Source: Mycolicibacterium sphagni (GTDB taxonomy: Bacteria; Actinomycetota; Actinomycetes; Mycobacteriales; Mycobacteriaceae). Taken from it: a DNA stretch of 64,000 bases. The notes beneath the pieces were generated by a model that had not been told where the DNA came from, made no database searches, and saw only the letters and a list, made by a program, of their open reading frames with translations. Positions 24,290 to 33,246 of the stretch are shown here, piece by piece. How positions within the stretch are numbered: position 1 is the stretch's first letter; each line of letters starts with the position of its first letter. Where the stretch lies: NCBI RefSeq assembly GCF_002250655.1, contig NZ_NOZR01000027.1, positions 23,551-87,550 on the forward strand, written 5' to 3'. The position numbers were made by a program, and so were the translations under genes.

Positions 24290-27200
24290 CCTATAGCCCC
24301 ACCGAACTGGCGGAGGCCCTTGGACTTCCGACGCCCACCGACGAGCAGGCCGCCGTCATTGCCGCCCCACCCGGGCCGCTGGTCGTCATCGCCGGTGCCG
24401 GCGCAGGCAAGACCGAGACGATGGCGGCGCGCGTGGTGTGGTTGGTGGCCAACGGATTCGCCGATCCCGGACAGGTTCTCGGCCTGACGTTCACCCGTAA
24501 GGCGGCCGGGCAGCTGCTGCGCCGGGTTCGCTCCCGGCTGGCTCGGCTGGCCGGTCACCTCGCGGGCACCCCCCAGCAGGGCGCGCCGACCGTGAGCACC
24601 TACCACGCGTTCGCGGGTGCGCTGCTGCGTGAGTTCGGGCCGCTGTTGCCGGTGGAGCCCGACGCCCGTCTGCTCGGCGAAACTGAGCTGTGGCAGCTGG
24701 CTTTCGAGGTGGTCAGCTCGTATCCGGGGCCGCTGGACACCGAGAGGGACCCGGCCGGTGTCACCGCAATGGTGTTGCGGCTGTCCAGTGAGCTGGCCGA
24801 GCATCTGGTCGACACCGACCAGTTGCTCGACACCCACCTCGAGCTCGAACGCCTGGTGCATCACCTGCCGGCTGGGCATTACCAGCGAGACCGTGGCCCG
24901 AGCCAGTGGCTGCTGAACATGCTGGCCACTCAGACCGAACGCACCGCCCTGGTGCCGCTGATCGATGCACTGCATGCGCGGATGCGGGACGACAAGGTCA
25001 TGGACTTCGGCTCGCAGATGTCGGCGGCGGCGCGGCTGGCCTCGGCCTGCCCGCAGGTGGGAGAGCAACTGCGCGAACGGTTCCGGGTGGTGCTCCTCGA
25101 CGAATACCAGGACACCGGTCACGCCCAGCGGATCGCGCTGTCCTCGTTGTTCGGCGCCGGTGGCGACGAGGGGCTGGCGCTGACGGCGGTAGGGGATCCG
25201 ATCCAGTCCATCTACGGCTGGCGCGGTGCGTCGGCGACCAACCTGCCGCGGTTCACCACCGACTTCCCGCGACCCGATGGCTCTCCCGCACCGACTCTCG
25301 AGCTGCGGACCAGCTGGCGCAACCCGCCGAGCACATTGCATATCGCCAACGCCGTCTCGGCCGAGGCTCGCCGCCGATCGGTGGCAGTCCGTGCGCTGCG
25401 GGCGCGCCCGGGCGCCGAGGTCGGCACCGTGCGCTGTGCCCTGCTCACCGATGTCGCCGCCGAACGGGAGTGGATCGCCGAGCACATCGCCGCGCGTTAC
25501 GAGGACGCCGCGAAGGCCGATGGCGAACCGCCCACCGCGGCAGTGCTGGTGCGCCGCAACGCCGACGCCGGTCCGATCGCGGAAGCGCTGACCGCCCGTG
25601 GTGTTCCGGTGGAAGTCGTTGGGCTGGCCGGTCTGCTGTCGATCCCCGAGGTCGCCGACGTAGTCGCGATGGTGCGCCTGGTCGCGGACCCGGCCGCCGG
25701 TGCGGCGGCTATGCGAGTGCTGACCGGCCCGCGCTGGCAGCTGGGTGCAGCCGACCTCGCCGCCCTGTGGCGCCGCGCCGTCGCGCTCGACGGAGCGCGG
25801 CCGGCAACCGCGTCCGCTGAGCAGATCATCGCCTCGGCCGCACCCGACGCCGACACCGCGAGCCTGGCCGATGCGCTGGCCGATCCCGGGCCGCCCGCCG
25901 CCTACTCGGAAGAAGCACGCCGGCGGATCGCCGAACTGGCAGACGAACTGGCAAGACTGAGAACATTTTTGGGCCATCCGGTCACCGAGCTCGTCAGCGA
26001 GGTGCGTCGTGCACTCGGGGTGGACGTGGAAGTACGGGCCGCGCGGCCCGTCGCGGCGGGGTGGTCCGGTGCCGAGCACCTCGACCGGCTCGCCGACGTG
26101 GTCGCCGACTACGCGGCCCGGCCGCACGCCTCCATCGACGGTCTGCTGGCCTACCTGGACGCGGCCGAGAAAGTGGAGAACGGGCTGGCTCCCGCGGAGG
26201 TCAGTGTGGCCACTGGGCGGGTACAGGTGCTGACGGTGCACTCGGCCAAAGGCCTCGAGTGGCAGGTGGTGGCCGTGCCGCACCTGTCCGCCCGGGTCTT
26301 TCCGTCCACGGCGTCCAAGCGCAGTTGGCTGACCGACCCGGCCGATCTGCCGCCGCTGCTGCGCGGTGACCGGGCGGCCGCCGGCCTGCACGGCGTGCCG
26401 GTGCTCGACACCGCAGAGGTCAACGATCGAAAAGCATTGTCCGACAGCATCATGTCCCACCGCAATCAGCTCGAGCAGCGCCGCCTCGATGAGGAGCGCA
26501 GGCTGCTGTACGTTGCGATCACCCGAGCAGAGGACACCCTGCTGCTCTCCGGCCACCACTGGGGACCCAGCGATACCAAGCCGCGTGGGCCGTCGGACTT
26601 CCTGCAGGAGATCAAAGACATCATCGATGATTCGGCGGCGGCGGGCCAGCCGTGCGGCGAGGTCGAGCTGTGGGCCCCACCGCCTGCTGAGGGTGATCGA
26701 AATCCCATGCACGACAACACCAAAGAGGCCGTGTGGCCTGCCGACCCGCTCGGCCGCGCGCGCGCCGACGTCGAGCAGGGGGCCGCGCTGGTCCGGTCGG
26801 CACAGGCAGGGGCGGTATCTGGCCCGGGCGAGGACCCTGAGGGCTGGGGCGCCGACGTCGACGCCCTGCTGGCTGAGCGATCCCGCGTCGTCACAGCGCC
26901 TCCGGCCGAACTGCCCGGCCAGCTGTCCGTTAGCGCCCTCGTCGAGCTGGACCGTGACCCGGCGGCGCTGCGACGGTTGACCCGTCGGCTGCCGTCGCGC
27001 CCAGACCCGCACGCCATCCTGGGCACCGCGTTCCACGAGTGGGTGCAGCGGTTCTACGGCGCCGAGCGGCTGTTCGACCTCGACGACCTGCCCGGTGCCG
27101 TCGACGGCACGGCCGGCGACATCGAGGAATTGGCCACCCTGCAGAAAGCCTTCACCGAATCACCTTGGGCACAGCGCACACCGGTGGACGTCGAGGTGCC

Positions 27201-27510
27201 GTTCGAGATGGCGATCGGCGATACCGTGGTGCGCGGCCGGATCGACGCGGTGTTCGCCGATGCCGACGGCGGCATGACCGTGGTCGACTGGAAAACGGGT
27301 GAACCTCCGAAAGACGACAACGCCCAACGCCATGCCGCCGTCCAGCTCGCCGTGTACCGGCTGGCGTGGGCTGCCCTGCGCGGCTGCCCTGAGGAGTCAG
27401 TGCGAGCAGCGTTCCACTATGTGCGCGCAGGTGTCACTGTGATGCCGGAAAGCCTCTCCGGCCCAGACGAATTGGTGGCGCTGCTTGCCAGTGCGAGTGG
27501 CGGACGCTAA
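24286..27510 (+). CDS. adnB: DNA helicase-nuclease AdnB
   Basis: AdnB is the second subunit of AdnAB, 1074 residues, with a GTG start at 24286 inside the adnA stop (GTGA). The motor is canonical: motif I VIAGAGAGKTETM, motif II LLDEYQDTGHAQ, motif III GDPIQSIYGWRGA, and later VLTVHSAKGLEWQVV and RRLLYVAITRAE. The C-terminal nuclease has GRIDAVFADADGGMTVVDWK. In M. smegmatis AdnB is the leading motor and both subunits cut DNA. The gene converges on a TetR gene and ends 8 bases before it. Confidence 0.94.
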   Translation: MTYSPTELAEALGLPTPTDEQAAVIAAPPGPLVVIAGAGAGKTETMAARVVWLVANGFADPGQVLGLTFTRKAAGQLLRRVRSRLARLAGHLAGTPQQGAPTVSTYHAFAGALLREFGPLLPVEPDARLLGETELWQLAFEVVSSYPGPLDTERDPAGVTAMVLRLSSELAEHLVDTDQLLDTHLELERLVHHLPAGHYQRDRGPSQWLLNMLATQTERTALVPLIDALHARMRDDKVMDFGSQMSAAARLASACPQVGEQLRERFRVVLLDEYQDTGHAQRIALSSLFGAGGDEGLALTAVGDPIQSIYGWRGASATNLPRFTTDFPRPDGSPAPTLELRTSWRNPPSTLHIANAVSAEARRRSVAVRALRARPGAEVGTVRCALLTDVAAEREWIAEHIAARYEDAAKADGEPPTAAVLVRRNADAGPIAEALTARGVPVEVVGLAGLLSIPEVADVVAMVRLVADPAAGAAAMRVLTGPRWQLGAADLAALWRRAVALDGARPATASAEQIIASAAPDADTASLADALADPGPPAAYSEEARRRIAELADELARLRTFLGHPVTELVSEVRRALGVDVEVRAARPVAAGWSGAEHLDRLADVVADYAARPHASIDGLLAYLDAAEKVENGLAPAEVSVATGRVQVLTVHSAKGLEWQVVAVPHLSARVFPSTASKRSWLTDPADLPPLLRGDRAAAGLHGVPVLDTAEVNDRKALSDSIMSHRNQLEQRRLDEERRLLYVAITRAEDTLLLSGHHWGPSDTKPRGPSDFLQEIKDIIDDSAAAGQPCGEVELWAPPPAEGDRNPMHDNTKEAVWPADPLGRARADVEQGAALVRSAQAGAVSGPGEDPEGWGADVDALLAERSRVVTAPPAELPGQLSVSALVELDRDPAALRRLTRRLPSRPDPHAILGTAFHEWVQRFYGAERLFDLDDLPGAVDGTAGDIEELATLQKAFTESPWAQRTPVDVEVPFEMAIGDTVVRGRIDAVFADADGGMTVVDWKTGEPPKDDNAQRHAAVQLAVYRLAWAALRGCPEESVRAAFHYVRAGVTVMPESLSGPDELVALLASASGGR

Positions 27511-27518
27511 TTGCGTTG

Positions 27519-28094
27519 CTAGTGAGTCTGTTTCGTGGTGAACGAACGTTCTACGAACAACTCCAGGTCCGTTTCGGCGACACCGACGCCGAGCAGGTGG
27601 CGCAGGTAGATCGGCGCCAGAATGCAGTCCACGATTGCGGTGTAGGCCAGGGTGGGTTCGCCGCGTTCGCGTCCACGGTCGAGCATGTCCTGAAACTGCA
27701 TCGCACGCTGGATGAGGAATGACTGTCGCTGCTCGGCGGTAAGCTCACCGGCGCTGATCAAGGCCTGCAGAAACGCCAGTCGGCCCGGCCGGGGGATATC
27801 GGCCGCGGCGCTGCGGGCGTAGGCGAGCAGATCACCGCGCAATGTCCCGGTGTCGGGCAGCGGTGAGGTCTCGGAGAGTCTGGCCGCCTCGACGTCCAGG
27901 ATGACCGCCTCCAAGCTGCCCCAGCGGCGATAGATACTCGTCGGGTTCACGCCTGCGCGCCGCGCCACATCGGACACTGTGAAACCGCCTGGGCCGCATT
28001 CGATCAGCAGTGCGTCCACCGCCTCGTGAACTGCAGCCACCACTCGGGCGCTGCGGCCGCCAGGGCGGCGGCGCACTTCTGGGTTCTCTGCCAC
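27519..28094 (-). CDS. TetR-family transcriptional regulator of the hydrolase operon
   Basis: A 191-residue TetR protein whose DNA-binding domain spans about 15-60 (VHEAVDALLIECGPGGFTVS, DVARRAGVNPTSIYRRWGS). It belongs to the TetR_C-type group with a long helical C-terminal domain. It is divergent from three hydrolase genes over a 90-base gap that contains two copies of GCTTAAAGCA. It probably represses that operon; the inducer is unknown but may be an ester or lactone handled by the hydrolases. Confidence 0.85.
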   Translation of the reverse strand: MAENPEVRRRPGGRSARVVAAVHEAVDALLIECGPGGFTVSDVARRAGVNPTSIYRRWGSLEAVILDVEAARLSETSPLPDTGTLRGDLLAYARSAAADIPRPGRLAFLQALISAGELTAEQRQSFLIQRAMQFQDMLDRGRERGEPTLAYTAIVDCILAPIYLRHLLGVGVAETDLELFVERSFTTKQTH

Positions 28095-28101
28095 ACGTCA
28101 A

Positions 28102-28158
28102 GCTTAAAGCATCATCTCTTGCTTTTATCACATAGCCGTCGTAGTGTCGCTTAAAGCA
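28102..28158. promoter_or_regulatory. Candidate TetR operator pair
   Basis: GCTTAAAGCA occurs at 28102-28111 and again at 28149-28158, and a related TTGCTTTTA lies between them. Each copy is nearly self-complementary (GCTT-A-AAGC). Their placement in the short divergent gap points to binding sites for the adjacent TetR protein. Confidence 0.55.
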
Positions 28159-28184
28159 ACTGTCATTGATTTAAGGAGCACCTC

Positions 28185-29405
28185 ATGGAACCCGTCCTTT
28201 TCGCCGACGACACCTCGTTCTGGTTCGAGACATTGCGGGTGCTCGGCGCCACCGCATACGGCGGAGCCGACATCGGCGAGGTCCTGGTTACGGCGCAGGC
28301 CATCACCGCCGGCGACTACGACGGCTGGTACGACCAGTGGCTGGCCACCGCAGATCGGATCGCGGCCGAGGCGGAGAAAGCCCAGGCCGCAGGGCATCAC
28401 GTCAGTGCACGCGACGGTCTTTTGCGAGCCAGTAATTACTACCGGTCGGCCGACTTCTATCTGCACGGCAATCCCGCCGACCCGCGGATCAGCCACTCCT
28501 ACACTCGGGCCCGTGAATGCTTCATCGCCGCGGCGGCCCTGATGGATCCGCCCGTCGAGCCCGTCGAGATTCCCTACGAGGGCACGGTGTTGCACGGGTA
28601 CTTCTATCCAGCACACCGCGGCGACGGCGGCCCAAGGCCGACGATCCTCATGCACAGCGGATTCGACGGCACCTGCGAAGAGATGCACTACCTGGGGGCG
28701 GCCGCGGCTCAGGAGCGTGGCTATAACGTCGTCACCTTCGACGGTCCCGGCCAGCCGGCGGCGCTGCACTTCGACGGGCTGGTGTTCCGCCCCGACTGGG
28801 AGCACGTCGTCACCCCGGTGGTGGACTGGGTGCTGCAGCGACCCGACGTCGACCCGAACAAAGTCGCATTGTTCGGTGCCTCTATGGGTGGAGAGCTGGC
28901 GCCGCGGGCGGCTGCCTTCGAGCACCGACTCGCCGCCTGCATCGCGTTCGACGGTGTCTACGACATGGGCCTCACGGTGACGCAGCGCATGCCCGCTCCG
29001 CGAGCCGAGGTGGAGGCCGTTCTGCGGGCCGAGTCCGCGCCGGAGGTCGACGCGATGATCGAGGACCTCATGAAGACCGACCCGAACATCCGCTGGGCTG
29101 CCACGCATGGCCAGTACGTCATGGGAGTCGACAGCCCGCGCGCGTTCTTCGCGTCCTACCTCGACTACACGCTGGCCGATGGAATCGCCGAGCAGATCAC
29201 CTGCCCGACGCTGGTGTGCGAAGCGGCCACCGATATCTTCTTCGAGGGTCAACCTCAGCTGCTCTTCGACCACCTCACCTGTCCGAAGGCACTGCTGAAG
29301 TTCACCGAAGCAGAGGGCGCAGGCGCGCACTGCCAAGCCGGTGCGGGGCGTCTTGCGTTCGCTCGCATCTACGACTGGCTCGACGACACGTTAGCCGCGC
29401 GATGA
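28185..29405 (+). CDS. Alpha/beta hydrolase, FrsA/DUF1100-like
   Basis: A 406-residue hydrolase starting at ATG 28185, with AAGGAG 7 bases before it. Residues 1-120 are a helical N-terminal domain, followed by the hydrolase core. The core has PTILMHSGFDGTCEE (oxyanion region), the nucleophile elbow LFGASMGGELAPR and a likely catalytic histidine in GAGAHCQAGAGR. This arrangement is typical of 2,6-dihydroxypseudooxynicotine hydrolase and FrsA-like enzymes, which cut C-C or ester bonds. The substrate is not known. It is the first of three hydrolase genes that overlap by 4 bases each. Confidence 0.8.
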   Translation: MEPVLFADDTSFWFETLRVLGATAYGGADIGEVLVTAQAITAGDYDGWYDQWLATADRIAAEAEKAQAAGHHVSARDGLLRASNYYRSADFYLHGNPADPRISHSYTRARECFIAAAALMDPPVEPVEIPYEGTVLHGYFYPAHRGDGGPRPTILMHSGFDGTCEEMHYLGAAAAQERGYNVVTFDGPGQPAALHFDGLVFRPDWEHVVTPVVDWVLQRPDVDPNKVALFGASMGGELAPRAAAFEHRLAACIAFDGVYDMGLTVTQRMPAPRAEVEAVLRAESAPEVDAMIEDLMKTDPNIRWAATHGQYVMGVDSPRAFFASYLDYTLADGIAEQITCPTLVCEAATDIFFEGQPQLLFDHLTCPKALLKFTEAEGAGAHCQAGAGRLAFARIYDWLDDTLAAR

Positions 29406-30442
29406 CCTCCAAGCTTGAAGCCGACCCGAGGATCGATCCCCGGATCAAGGCGGCCTTCGCCGGAATCGACCTGGGGACGGTGCGGCCCAACGTCTCCAGT
29501 CGGGACGAGCTGCTGGCGCAGGAATACACCCCGGCAGCGCTCGCCGCTCAGGACACCACCAACGCCTTGTTCGACGCCATGGACAGCGAGGACGTCGCAC
29601 CATCGGCCGGATTATCTGTCCGCACTGAGACTTTCGTCTCGTCGCCGGACGGTAACACCATCAAGATCCAGTACATCCGGCCGGACACCGACGAGACCCT
29701 GCCGTGCGTCTACTACATCCACGGCGGACGGATGCAGTTCAGCTCCTGCTACCTCGGCAACTACAAGACCTGGGGGCGGATGATCGCCGCCCGCGGCGTC
29801 GCGGTGGCCATGGTCGACTTCCGTAACTCGGTGCACCCGTCCTCGGCGCCAGAGGTAGCACCGTTTCCCGCGGGCTTGAACGACTGCGTCTCCGGCCTCA
29901 AGTGGGTGCACGCCAATGCAAACTCGCTCGGCATCGACCCGGATCGCATCATCGTGGCCGGCGAAAGTGGCGGCGGGAACCTGAGTTTGGCGCTTGGAAT
30001 GGCACTCAAGCGGGATGGTCAGCTCGACTTGATCACCGGGCTGTACGCGATGTGTCCATTCATCGCGGGTCAGTGGCCGCTGCCGCAGAACCCCTCCTCG
30101 ACGGAGAACGAAGGCATCTTCATCTTCGTGCAGGAGAACCGCAGCACCATGGCCTACGGCATCGACGCCTTCAATCAGCGCAACCCGCTCGCCTGGCCCG
30201 GCATGGCCACCATCGACGACGTGCGTGGCCTTCCGCCGGTGGTCATCAGCGTCAATGAGTGTGATCCCCTGCGAGACGAGGGAATCGGCTTCTACCGGCT
30301 GCTCCTCGAAAGCGGCGTCGCCGCGCGCGGTCGCCAGGTCATGGGCACTGTGCACGCCACCGAAATCCTGCCGGTCATCTGTCCCGACGTCAGCCGCAGC
30401 ACCGCCGCCGATATCGCCGACTTCGCGAAGGGTCTGTCATGA
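29402..30442 (+). CDS. Alpha/beta hydrolase, hormone-sensitive-lipase family esterase
   Basis: A 346-residue esterase whose ATG at 29402 lies within the previous gene's stop (ATGA). The HSL-family oxyanion motif HGG appears in YYIHGGRMQF, and the nucleophile motif in VAGESGGGNLSLALG. The aspartate is probably in NECDPLRDEG and the histidine in GTVHATEI. It likely hydrolyses small carboxylic esters in the cytoplasm. It is the middle gene of the TetR-linked hydrolase operon. Confidence 0.8.
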   Translation: MTSKLEADPRIDPRIKAAFAGIDLGTVRPNVSSRDELLAQEYTPAALAAQDTTNALFDAMDSEDVAPSAGLSVRTETFVSSPDGNTIKIQYIRPDTDETLPCVYYIHGGRMQFSSCYLGNYKTWGRMIAARGVAVAMVDFRNSVHPSSAPEVAPFPAGLNDCVSGLKWVHANANSLGIDPDRIIVAGESGGGNLSLALGMALKRDGQLDLITGLYAMCPFIAGQWPLPQNPSSTENEGIFIFVQENRSTMAYGIDAFNQRNPLAWPGMATIDDVRGLPPVVISVNECDPLRDEGIGFYRLLLESGVAARGRQVMGTVHATEILPVICPDVSRSTAADIADFAKGLS

Positions 30443-31719
30443 CAACTTCACTGCCACAAGCCGCCCCAGAGGAGCTCGGATTCGATCCGCAGCGCCTGGA
30501 CCGTCTCGACGGGGCGATGCAGGCCGAAATCGACGCCGGCCACTACGCCGGGATCAGCGTCATGATCGCTCGCCACGGCCAGCTCGTGAAGGCTAACCGC
30601 TACGGCTATCAGTCGCTGGAAACCCGTGCGCCACTGCGGGAAGACGCGATCTTTCGCATCGCGTCCATGACCAAGCCGATCATCGCCGTGGCCATGATGC
30701 TCCTCTACGAAGAGGGCCGCTGGCAGCTCGACGATCCTGTCACCAGGTTCATCCCCGAGTTCGCGGACCTGAAGGTGCTGCAAGGTGGAAATCTGGTGCC
30801 GCTGGACCGGCCCATGACAATGCGCCACCTGATGGCCACCTGCGCAGGATTCGCCTTTCTCGTCCCGATGGGCAGCACCAACCCGAAGGTCGACGAAATG
30901 TATGCGCAGGCAGGTCTTTTCAGCGGCACCAACGAAGACTTCATCGCCAAGATCGCCAAACTCCCGCTGGAGGCGCAACCCGGCACCCTGTTCCGGTACG
31001 GACTCCAACAAGAGGTGCAGGGCGTCATCATCCAGCGGATCGCCGGTGAGCCGCTCGACGTTTTCCTGCAGCGCCGGATCTTCGCGCCGTTGCGCATGAC
31101 AGACACCGGATTTGGGGTCGCACCCGAACAGCGCGACCGCATCGCGCCCCGGTACGCGCTCGACGACAACCTCGAACTCCACCTCGCTGACGATCAGTCG
31201 CCGTTCCCGGTGCTGGCCGGCACCCCGGCGGGGGAGAAGCCGAAGTATCTGTTGTCGATCGCAGGGCTGTACTCGACCGCGCAGGACTACCTGCGGTTTG
31301 CGCAGATGCTCGCCAACCGCGGAATGCTCGACGGCGCAGGGATTTTGGCGCCATCGTCGGTTGCGCTGATGACGAGCAACCTGCTACCCGACGGTGTGCC
31401 GCTGCGCTTCTTGCAACCCTTCACCGGCGTCGGCTACGGCATGGGTGTCGGCATCGTGCTCGACCCCGCGCACGCCGACTTCAACGGCGGGGCGATCGGT
31501 GCTGGTACCTACTACTGGGGCGGCGTCCACGGCACCTGGTTCTGGGTCGACCCCACCAACGACGTTGTCGTCGTCGGAATGGTCCAGCAGGTCGACGCCG
31601 GCAACGCGATGACGGGGCGGCCCTACCCGGTCCCCGACATCCGCGGAATAACGCGATCCGTCACCTACGGGGCGCTGACCGAGCCGACGCGCTCTAGTAG
31701 CGCGGAGCGTTGCGCCTGA
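30439..31719 (+). CDS. Serine hydrolase of the class C beta-lactamase family
   Basis: A 426-residue enzyme beginning within the previous stop codon (ATGA). The SxxK catalytic motif is SMTK in FRIASMTKPIIAVA (about 75-78), and a tyrosine motif candidate is FRYGLQ. Without a signal peptide it is more likely an esterase of the EstB type than a penicillin-degrading enzyme. The C-terminal region, with GGVHGTWFWVDPTNDVVVVG, is the usual beta-lactamase-fold end. It is the third gene of the hydrolase operon and its end overlaps the convergent DoxX gene by 26 bases. Confidence 0.82.
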   Translation: MTTSLPQAAPEELGFDPQRLDRLDGAMQAEIDAGHYAGISVMIARHGQLVKANRYGYQSLETRAPLREDAIFRIASMTKPIIAVAMMLLYEEGRWQLDDPVTRFIPEFADLKVLQGGNLVPLDRPMTMRHLMATCAGFAFLVPMGSTNPKVDEMYAQAGLFSGTNEDFIAKIAKLPLEAQPGTLFRYGLQQEVQGVIIQRIAGEPLDVFLQRRIFAPLRMTDTGFGVAPEQRDRIAPRYALDDNLELHLADDQSPFPVLAGTPAGEKPKYLLSIAGLYSTAQDYLRFAQMLANRGMLDGAGILAPSSVALMTSNLLPDGVPLRFLQPFTGVGYGMGVGIVLDPAHADFNGGAIGAGTYYWGGVHGTWFWVDPTNDVVVVGMVQQVDAGNAMTGRPYPVPDIRGITRSVTYGALTEPTRSSSAERCA

Positions 31720-32104
31720 TCGCCAACGCCTGCGTGATCATCGGCACCTGCAGCGGCAACCGCGCCAGGGCCACCAGCTTCATGGGCAACGGCTTGTCCC
31801 GCCACAGGCGGACCATGTTGACGTTGGCCGGGAACACCGCCAAGAACAACGCGATCGCGAACGCCGCGCCGGCGCGGCGTGTCCGCGGCACCAGCAGCAT
31901 GGCGCCGATGCCGACTTCGGCAACCCCCGAGGCGTAGGTGTAGAACCGCGCATCGCCGGGCAACTCGGCGGGCACGATGTCATCGAACGGCTTGGGGGCC
32001 ACAAAGTGGCCGATGCCGATGCCAATGAGCATCGCGGCGGTTCGGTAGGCGGGCAGCTGGCTGGCGCTGCGTTGGGGTTCGAGTTCGGTAGTCGTCGTCG
32101 GCAT
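31694..32104 (-). CDS. DoxX-like membrane protein
   Basis: A 136-residue membrane protein, starting at ATG 32104, with four hydrophobic helices. Segments such as RTAAMLIGIGIGHFVAPKPF, ASGVAEVGIGAMLLVPRT and AIALFLAVFPANVNMV fit the DoxX/DUF4267-like group. Such small proteins are linked to redox or thiosulfate metabolism in some bacteria, but no partner is visible here. It is divergent from the K+ channel gene. Confidence 0.75.
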   Translation of the reverse strand: MPTTTTELEPQRSASQLPAYRTAAMLIGIGIGHFVAPKPFDDIVPAELPGDARFYTYASGVAEVGIGAMLLVPRTRRAGAAFAIALFLAVFPANVNMVRLWRDKPLPMKLVALARLPLQVPMITQALAIRRNAPRY

Positions 32105-32167
32105 AGGTACATAATGCTGGAGTGGTGGCACCCGGTGCGAGAGGGTTGGGCACGATGACGGAGTCGC

Positions 32168-33241
32168 GTGGCCAAGGGTAGGTTGCGGCGCAGGCTCGAG
32201 GCGATCGACGAGAACCTGGCAGCCAAGCCCGACAGTGCGCTTGTCGACTATCTGCACATCCCCGACAAGTTCGTCAGCCCGGGCCGACGCATCGCTCGTC
32301 GACTGTTCTACGCGCTGACGGCACTGTTCGCCGCGGTCGTCATCGTGTACCTCGACCGCGACGGCTACCGAGATGTCCGCGGCGAGTCCATGACCTTCCT
32401 GGACTGCCTGTACTACGCCACGGTGTCGCTGTCGACCACCGGCTACGGCGACATCACGCCCTTCACCGAGAACGCGCGGCTGGTGAACGTCCTCGTGATC
32501 ACCCCGCTGCGGGTGGCGTTCCTGATCGTGTTGGTCGGTACCACCGTCGAAACCCTGACCACGGCGTCGCGGCAGGCTCTCAAGATTCAGCGTTGGAGGA
32601 ACAGCGTGCGCAACCACACCGTCGTCATCGGGTACGGGACGAAGGGCAGAACGGCGGTCGCCGCGATGGTCGGTGACGGAGCCGCCCCCGCCGACATCGT
32701 CGTCGTCGACACCGACCAGGCCTCGCTGGACCGGGCCAACGCGGCCGGGCTCGTCACTGTCAAAGGCGACGCCAACAAGTCCGATGTGCTGCGGCTGGCC
32801 GGCGCCCAGCACGCCAACTCCATCATCGTGGCCACCAACAGCGACCCGACTGCGGTGCTGGTTACCCTGACCGCCCGGGAGCTCGCCCCGAAGGCCAAGA
32901 TCATCGCCTCGGTACGAGAGGCCGAGAACCAGCATCTCCTGCGCCAGTCAGGCGCCGACTCGGTGGTGGTGTCCTCGGAGACCGCCGGCCGCTTGCTCGG
33001 CATCGCCACCAGCGCGCCGAGCGTGGTCGAGATGATCGAAGACCTGTTGACTCCGGACGCCGGGTTCGCGATCGCCGAGCGCGAGGTCGAGCACAAGGAG
33101 GTCGGGGGCTCCCCGCGGCATCTGCCCGACATCGTGCTGGGAGTGATGCGGGACGGGAAGCTGTTGCGTGTCGACGACCCGGTGGTCGACGCGCTCGAAA
33201 CCACCGACCGGTTGCTCTACGTCCGCACCGCCGGAGACTGA
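32168..33241 (+). CDS. K+ channel with RCK/TrkA-N domain
   Basis: A 357-residue potassium channel starting at GTG 32168. Two transmembrane helices (FYALTALFAAVVIVY and VLVITPLRVAFLIVLVG) flank the pore loop with the selectivity filter TTGYGD (90-95). The cytoplasmic RCK domain follows, with the dinucleotide-binding motif VVIGYGTKGR (152-161), then a RCK C-terminal lobe. The filter is intact, so it should conduct K+. It precedes nudC by 5 bases and is likely cotranscribed, as with Rv3200c-Rv3199c. Confidence 0.92.
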   Translation: MAKGRLRRRLEAIDENLAAKPDSALVDYLHIPDKFVSPGRRIARRLFYALTALFAAVVIVYLDRDGYRDVRGESMTFLDCLYYATVSLSTTGYGDITPFTENARLVNVLVITPLRVAFLIVLVGTTVETLTTASRQALKIQRWRNSVRNHTVVIGYGTKGRTAVAAMVGDGAAPADIVVVDTDQASLDRANAAGLVTVKGDANKSDVLRLAGAQHANSIIVATNSDPTAVLVTLTARELAPKAKIIASVREAENQHLLRQSGADSVVVSSETAGRLLGIATSAPSVVEMIEDLLTPDAGFAIAEREVEHKEVGGSPRHLPDIVLGVMRDGKLLRVDDPVVDALETTDRLLYVRTAGD

Positions 33242-33246
33242 GCGCA

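Noticed and set aside
24076..27036. 986-residue minus-strand frame
   Set aside because: Antisense to adnB. The composition is rich in Arg, Gly and Gln, with no recognisable domain.
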